This document shows positions 59,784-64,000 of a stretch of 64,000 nucleotides of DNA, in pieces. The stretch's first letter is position 1, and each line of letters begins with the position of its first letter. The DNA comes from Diplosphaera chodatii (Eukaryota; Chlorophyta; Trebouxiophyceae; Prasiolales; Stichococcaceae), in NCBI GenBank assembly GCA_032358165.1, contig JAALGY010000015.1, positions 1,922,001 to 1,986,000 of the forward strand, read 5' to 3'. Position numbers and translations under genes: made by a program. The notes beneath the pieces are model-generated. The model ran no database searches, had not been told where the DNA came from, and worked only from the letters and a program-made list of their open reading frames with translations.

Positions 59784-60572
59784 TCACAGCTGATTTATAT
59801 CCTGCTGTCGCGTGCCACAGCGCAAACCCTCCTTGAAGCACGAGCTGACCTCCTTAAGCGCTTCAGCAACGTCCTCAGTGGCAAGCACCAGCCGCTGGTC
59901 TTTGGCGTTGTACCCCAGCTCCTTCTGGCGCCAGGCGCTCGCCTGCTTCCGCCGCTTCTGCACCTGCACCCCGCAGTGACGGACGTGGCCAAGCCGCACG
60001 AAGATCAGACGGAGTTTCTTGCAGAGGCGCATCTTGTTGAAGGCCACTGCACGGTTTTCCAAGCCATGCGTTTACGCCGCACCTGTAGCGTGTCGTTGAT
60101 CACACCCGCAAGGAACCTCTGAGCTGCCAAAGACACCAGACGCACCCTGAAGATACAGCAGCATGTGAGCGTCTGCAAGCGGAGCTGTGGATTGCCAAAG
60201 CTTCCTCGGTGCATGTGTTTCTGCATGCGCGATGTCAAGTGGATCATGCATTGCCTTGTCGATGGTTGCAGGCTGCGTGCAGGTCACGCAAGTGAGACTT
60301 GCACAGGTGCAGAATGCGTCTATCCAAACTAGCGCACTCACAGGCGAGGATCCTGCAGCTGCGCGCCGTGCACCTTCAGGATGTGCGCCGTCAGCTCGTC
60401 AGGCACCTGCGCAACAAACGCCAAAGAGCTCACCACAACCCGTCCGTGGGAGGTTCCCGCAGACGTTTGCATGGAGCGCCTCGAGGCCTGATGAAGGGCA
60501 GACCGTGGGCAGATAGTCCTCCAAGTCGCTCAGTGACTCGGTCAGCTTAGCGGCCTCCGGCCTGGCAGCCAT
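59784..60572 (-). CDS. TAF10: TFIID/SAGA subunit TAF10
   Basis: Histone-fold subunit shared by TFIID and SAGA-like complexes. It starts MAARPEAAKLTESLSDLEDY at 60572 and continues LPTV joined to PDELTAHILKVHGAQLQDPR. The next exon gives VRLVSLAAQRFLAGVINDTL, then Q. The last one carries KRRKQASAWRQKELGYNAKD and QRLVLATEDVAEALKEVSSC, ending at 59784. The L..LEDY.P..P(D)ELT pattern, the VRL(V/I)SLAAQ(K/R)F helix and the K(D)xRLVL block are the family signature. The length (about 140 residues) is typical. The neighbour MATE gene lies downstream on the same strand. Confidence 0.92.
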
Positions 60573-60974
60573 GCAATAGCACGCACAGCGCCGGTGACGG
60601 GCGTAAATTCTGCGCGTCTTTGGCAAGTCGGGGTGCATGCATCGCGTGGCACATGTTGAGCAGGTCCGAGGAAGCCAGGAAGCAGGAAGAGGTCTTCTCC
60701 TTTGCAGGACTGCAGCTTCGGGAGACATTTGCTGATAGCAAGCAGGCTCAGAAGGTCAGAACGACATCAGCGCGGTGTAGCACTCTGCTTAGGCCTGCTT
60801 GTGTATCAGGGGTCCTGCTGACAGCATTGGATACATCGTAACGATTTCCATGTGATGCCGAGGTCCAGGAGGTCAAATGACGACCCTCTTTGCCACTTCA
60901 ATGGGTTCAGTTTTAGGCACGGAGCTGCAGATGAGCAGGTAGACCACACGTTCATTCGCCAGTATTGATCAGCG
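60573..60974. promoter_or_regulatory. Divergent promoter region between TAF10 and CLASRP
   Basis: 402 bases between two divergent start codons with no coding signal. Confidence 0.4.
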
Positions 60975-63900
60975 ATGTCGGGGAAGGCGATGGCCAATTA
61001 CTACCATGAGGCGCGCGCTGAGAAGCGGGCCATCAAGGAGAAGACGGAGGCCAACAAGCGCAAGGCCGAGCGCCGAGCGGAGCTGGCAGGCGTCGAGGTA
61101 GTGCTCGGGTTTACACAGTCGGATCCACCTGGAGACAGCTGTTATGCCCTTGCAGTCCCTGGCTTGGCGCGGCAGACTGCTCCACTCATGGCATAATCTG
61201 CACTCAGGCGGAACAGCCGTTCGACCTGCTGCGCGTCGACGGCCGGTCCTGCAAGCTGTTCCGCAACGAGGATCAGAGGCAGGCGGTGGAGAGCATGGAA
61301 GGCATGCTGCCATGGAACGGCAAGGAGGACAACCTGATTGATCGATTTGATGGGCGGGCGCTGTTGGACTTTTACAGGTGCAGCATGGCAAAAGTGCACA
61401 TCAACGGGACATCATGACGAGCACGTCAAATGGGCTGCAAACCAAACCTTTTCATGTACCATTTGATTGTATGCAGGGAGCCGGATGCTCGCTCACGCAA
61501 TCGGCCAAAGTCGGATGAGGAGCTGGAGCTCGAGGAGGTGATTCGGAGGTCCTCTTCGCCCGACGTGACGATAATAACTAAGCAACCGTTTGTCCCCCTG
61601 TTCGCATTTCGCACTCTGCAACACTTTGGAAGTGTTCACGCCCGCTGAAGCTTGCACCATTGGCTGCGCAGCTGTTGACGTTCGAGGCGTTCCGCGACCT
61701 GGTCAGGACGGCCGGCCAGTCTGAAGCCGCCGGCCTGGCTGCGGCGCTGGAGGAGAACCTGCGGCTGCGCGCCGTCGCGCGCGCTGCCGCCAACGATGGC
61801 GCGGGCCTGACCGCCGCCCGGCAGCGCGCCCCGATCGCAAGCCCCGCCACGCCCGCAGGTGCTGCTGACTTCGTTTGCACATTACCCTGTGCTGCCATGT
61901 GGTCCAGCATACCGTTCGGACAGCTATCATTGTGCCGCTGCGGCCTTTTTGTGAACCGGCGTGCGTGGTGCGCAGGCTTTGGTGCGTATGGAGCCGTGGG
62001 ATTCTCATATGGAGGCGAGGCGGCGACGCCCATGCTGCCGCCGCCCCCGCGCCCCGACGCTGGGAGCGACTCCGACGAGTACACAGACAGCGAGTCGGAC
62101 AGCGAGGACGACACGCCAAAGACGCTGAACGAGCAGGAGCGGGAGGCCTTTGCCGCTGGCTTTGGCATCCACAACTTCGAGGCGACGCTGCGGCGTGCGG
62201 AGCGCAATGAGAAGGCCGAGGCAGAGGGCCGCATTCCCAAGCCGAAGTGAGAGGGATTTCTGTCAGGTCACTTTGTCCAGTCTAGAGGCAGCTGCCAGTG
62301 TCGGATCTTCTGTATGTGCCGTCGCTGCTTCCCTGGCACAAGGACAACTGCTGCTCTGCTGGTTCGCAGGCGGCCATTCAGCAGGAAGAAGTATGCTCAG
62401 CGTGCCAAGCGCATGGCAGGCCAGGGTTTGCAGCCGCCGTCAGGCGGCCTCGCTTCGGCGTCTGGCAGTGGTGTGAAGTCGACACCGCGCTCCAGTGCTG
62501 CTGCACCCTACGCCTACAGGTGCATGCGAATTTGACACTTATGTGGCATGCGTGCAGCCAGAAGCTTCACAAACCATGCAGATGCCCGGATGTGTGGACC
62601 CGACGAACGACAGCATGTGTGTGAATCGCATGCTGCTGTCTTCGTGCAGAGCGTCACGACGAGGCAGCCCGTCGTATGAGGAGGATGGTCGGTTCCACAG
62701 CACACCTTGGTGCGTGCGACAGGGCCGCATGCTTGCAGGTGGCCATTGGCACGCTGACGTTGTCGTCTTTGTGCTGACAAAGGGGTTGTGGACCTGCCAG
62801 GCACCGTGATCGCGACCAATCGCGCTCGCCGTCCCCGGCGGAGCCGCGCACGCAGTACATCACCAGCTTCACCGCCGAGGCGCCCCCACGGCACCGCTCC
62901 TCCACAGCTGCCGGCGCCTCCCGGCTGTCCGCCTCTGTCCCGACGACACAGGCTGCCGCCAGTGTTGAAGCCTCGAAACGGTCTGTGGCTGCTCACCCCC
63001 GCAGTGCCTGCTCTCCCCGCTGTCAGACCAGGCTCTGGTGCTCTGGCCCTCAGCACAGGCGCCATCTGGCCTGTTTTGGCGTGAGGCGCAAGAAGTGCTT
63101 GGTGTGGGGAGTGCCGCCCTTGCCCAGAGTTGAGACGAGCATGTTGCTGCTGCTTTGCTGGAAACAACAGAGCGGACCACCATCGGGAGATACTCCCGAG
63201 TCGAGCGGACCAGGACAGCGGCCCGTACCAGCTGCCGGCTGAGGCCAACACCCTGCGGGGCGTCAGGTGCATCACACCCCGCCCTTTCTGTGGTCACTCT
63301 GTCGTCGTCCTGTTCACACGGATAACTTGAGTCTGTGCACAGTCTGCAAGCCCCCAACTCGAAGCGTCTTGCGTCGCATGGTGCAGTGCCGATGACTACT
63401 GGGCGAAGCAGCGGGAGGCGGAGCGCACGGCACGCTACGAGCAGCGGCGCAAGGAACGGGAGAAGGAGAAGCAGCGGGAGCTGCGCAAGCAGCCGCTCAG
63501 CGCCGTGAAGCCCGCTGCACCGAAGGTTGCACCCTCAGAGCTGCATGCTGTGGCGGACCTCCTTGCCTAATGCCGGCTGCACAGCAACCTGGTTGCAAGC
63601 CATGAACAATGGGCCCTGTCACTGCAGGGCAGCGAGACGCCGCAGGAGCGCCTCAAGCGGCTCATGGCAGCGCAGATCAACAAGCAGCAGGCCAGGGACA
63701 CGGTGTCCGTGCGGCAGCGGCAGCAGGCGGAGGCCCGCGATGCTGCTGCACGCCGCCAGATAGAGCGCGTGGCCATGTCCGGCGAGCGGCGCTACTCCCC
63801 GTCTCCCTCCCCCAGGCATGATCCTGATCACAGCTGTGAGCTGTGGATGTGATACTGTCGATTGGCCCTCCCCACCAGTGTGATTCCGTGTGAATGTCCG

Positions 63901-64000
63901 CCCTATTATTTGTGAAAGTATCCAACCAGGCATCCATGTACATGTCTTCCGCAGGCATCATGGCCGCAGCAGAAGTCGCAGCTACAGCCCACAGCGTTAT
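60975..64000 (+). CDS. CLASRP-like splicing regulator (SWAP N-terminal domain), truncated by window edge
   Basis: The ATG at 60975 begins MSGKAMANYYHEARAEKRAI, then KEKTEANKRKAERRAELAGV. The next exon is QPFDLLRVDGRSCKLFRNED, then MEGMLPWNGKEDNLIDRFDG and RALLDFYREPD. These match the SWAP/DRY_EERY N-terminal domain (HEAR..E, (V)HGRACK, MPWxGD, IDRFD) of CLASRP, a CLK-interacting splicing regulator. Acidic DEYTDSESDSEDD, FGIHNFEATLRRAERNEKAE, and RPFSRKKYAQRAKRMAG follow. TQYITSFTAEAP corresponds to the family's ITSF motif. TPQERLKRLMAAQINKQQAR and the last exon RHHGRSRSRSYSPQRY show RS dipeptides and run off the right edge. The C-terminus lies beyond the window. The alga keeps the split between N-domain and RS tail. 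Confidence 0.85.

Noticed and set aside
1..64000. Transposons, CRISPR arrays, tRNA or rRNA genes
   Set aside because: No transposase, reverse-transcriptase or integrase motifs, no long terminal or regularly spaced repeats, and no tRNA-like cloverleaf or rRNA block noticed; a tRNAscan-SE or RepeatMasker run would be decisive.

Overview
This window looks like nuclear DNA of a green alga, most like a trebouxiophyte or another coccoid chlorophyte. It is GC-rich and dense in genes. Nearly every gene is cut into short exons by many introns with GT(G/A)-type donors and TGCAG-type acceptors. The proteins are plant- and alga-like (DCD-Kelch, DUF789, RHB1A-type RING, plant-type alpha-amylase, plastid MATE). 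Algal TGTAA polyadenylation motifs follow several stop codons. There is no bacterial operon structure and I saw no transposon, CRISPR array, tRNA or rRNA. I built the gene models by eye, chaining reading frames across splice sites. Domain calls are firmer than individual exon ends, and CDS coordinates give the span from start to stop, introns included.

Layout. 0-8 kb: a coiled-coil protein with Ala-rich, KRxRKS-bearing tails (+) and an F-box/LRR protein (+). 8-20.7 kb: mitochondrial carrier (-), RHB1A-like RING E3 (+), replication factor C small subunit RFC5 (-), mismatch-repair/meiotic endonuclease MLH3 (-), SNF5-type chromatin-remodelling subunit (-), SNARE YKT6 (+). 21-31 kb: TPPP/p25-alpha protein (-), cytosolic ribosomal protein uL2/RPL8 (+), octanoyltransferase LIP2 (-), DCD-Kelch protein (+). 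31-41 kb: F-box protein with a von Willebrand A domain (+), an unrecognised single-pass membrane protein (+), predicted ABC-class ATPase with an RG-rich start (-). 41-56 kb: ACT-domain/alpha-amylase fusion (+), V-ATPase subunit c'' (-), and a very long low-complexity locus with a ubiquitin-like start and a DUF789 end (+). 56-64 kb: plastid-type MATE transporter (-), TAF10 (-), and the CLASRP/SWAP-type splicing regulator (+), which runs off the right edge.

The genes are mostly unrelated housekeeping and regulatory genes and form no pathway cluster. Intergenic gaps are about 170-1300 bp, and many neighbours are convergent or divergent. The most unusual items are the ACT-amylase fusion, the F-box-vWA fusion, the ubiquitin-like/DUF789 locus, the unrecognised membrane protein, and the RG-rich ABC-class ATPase.
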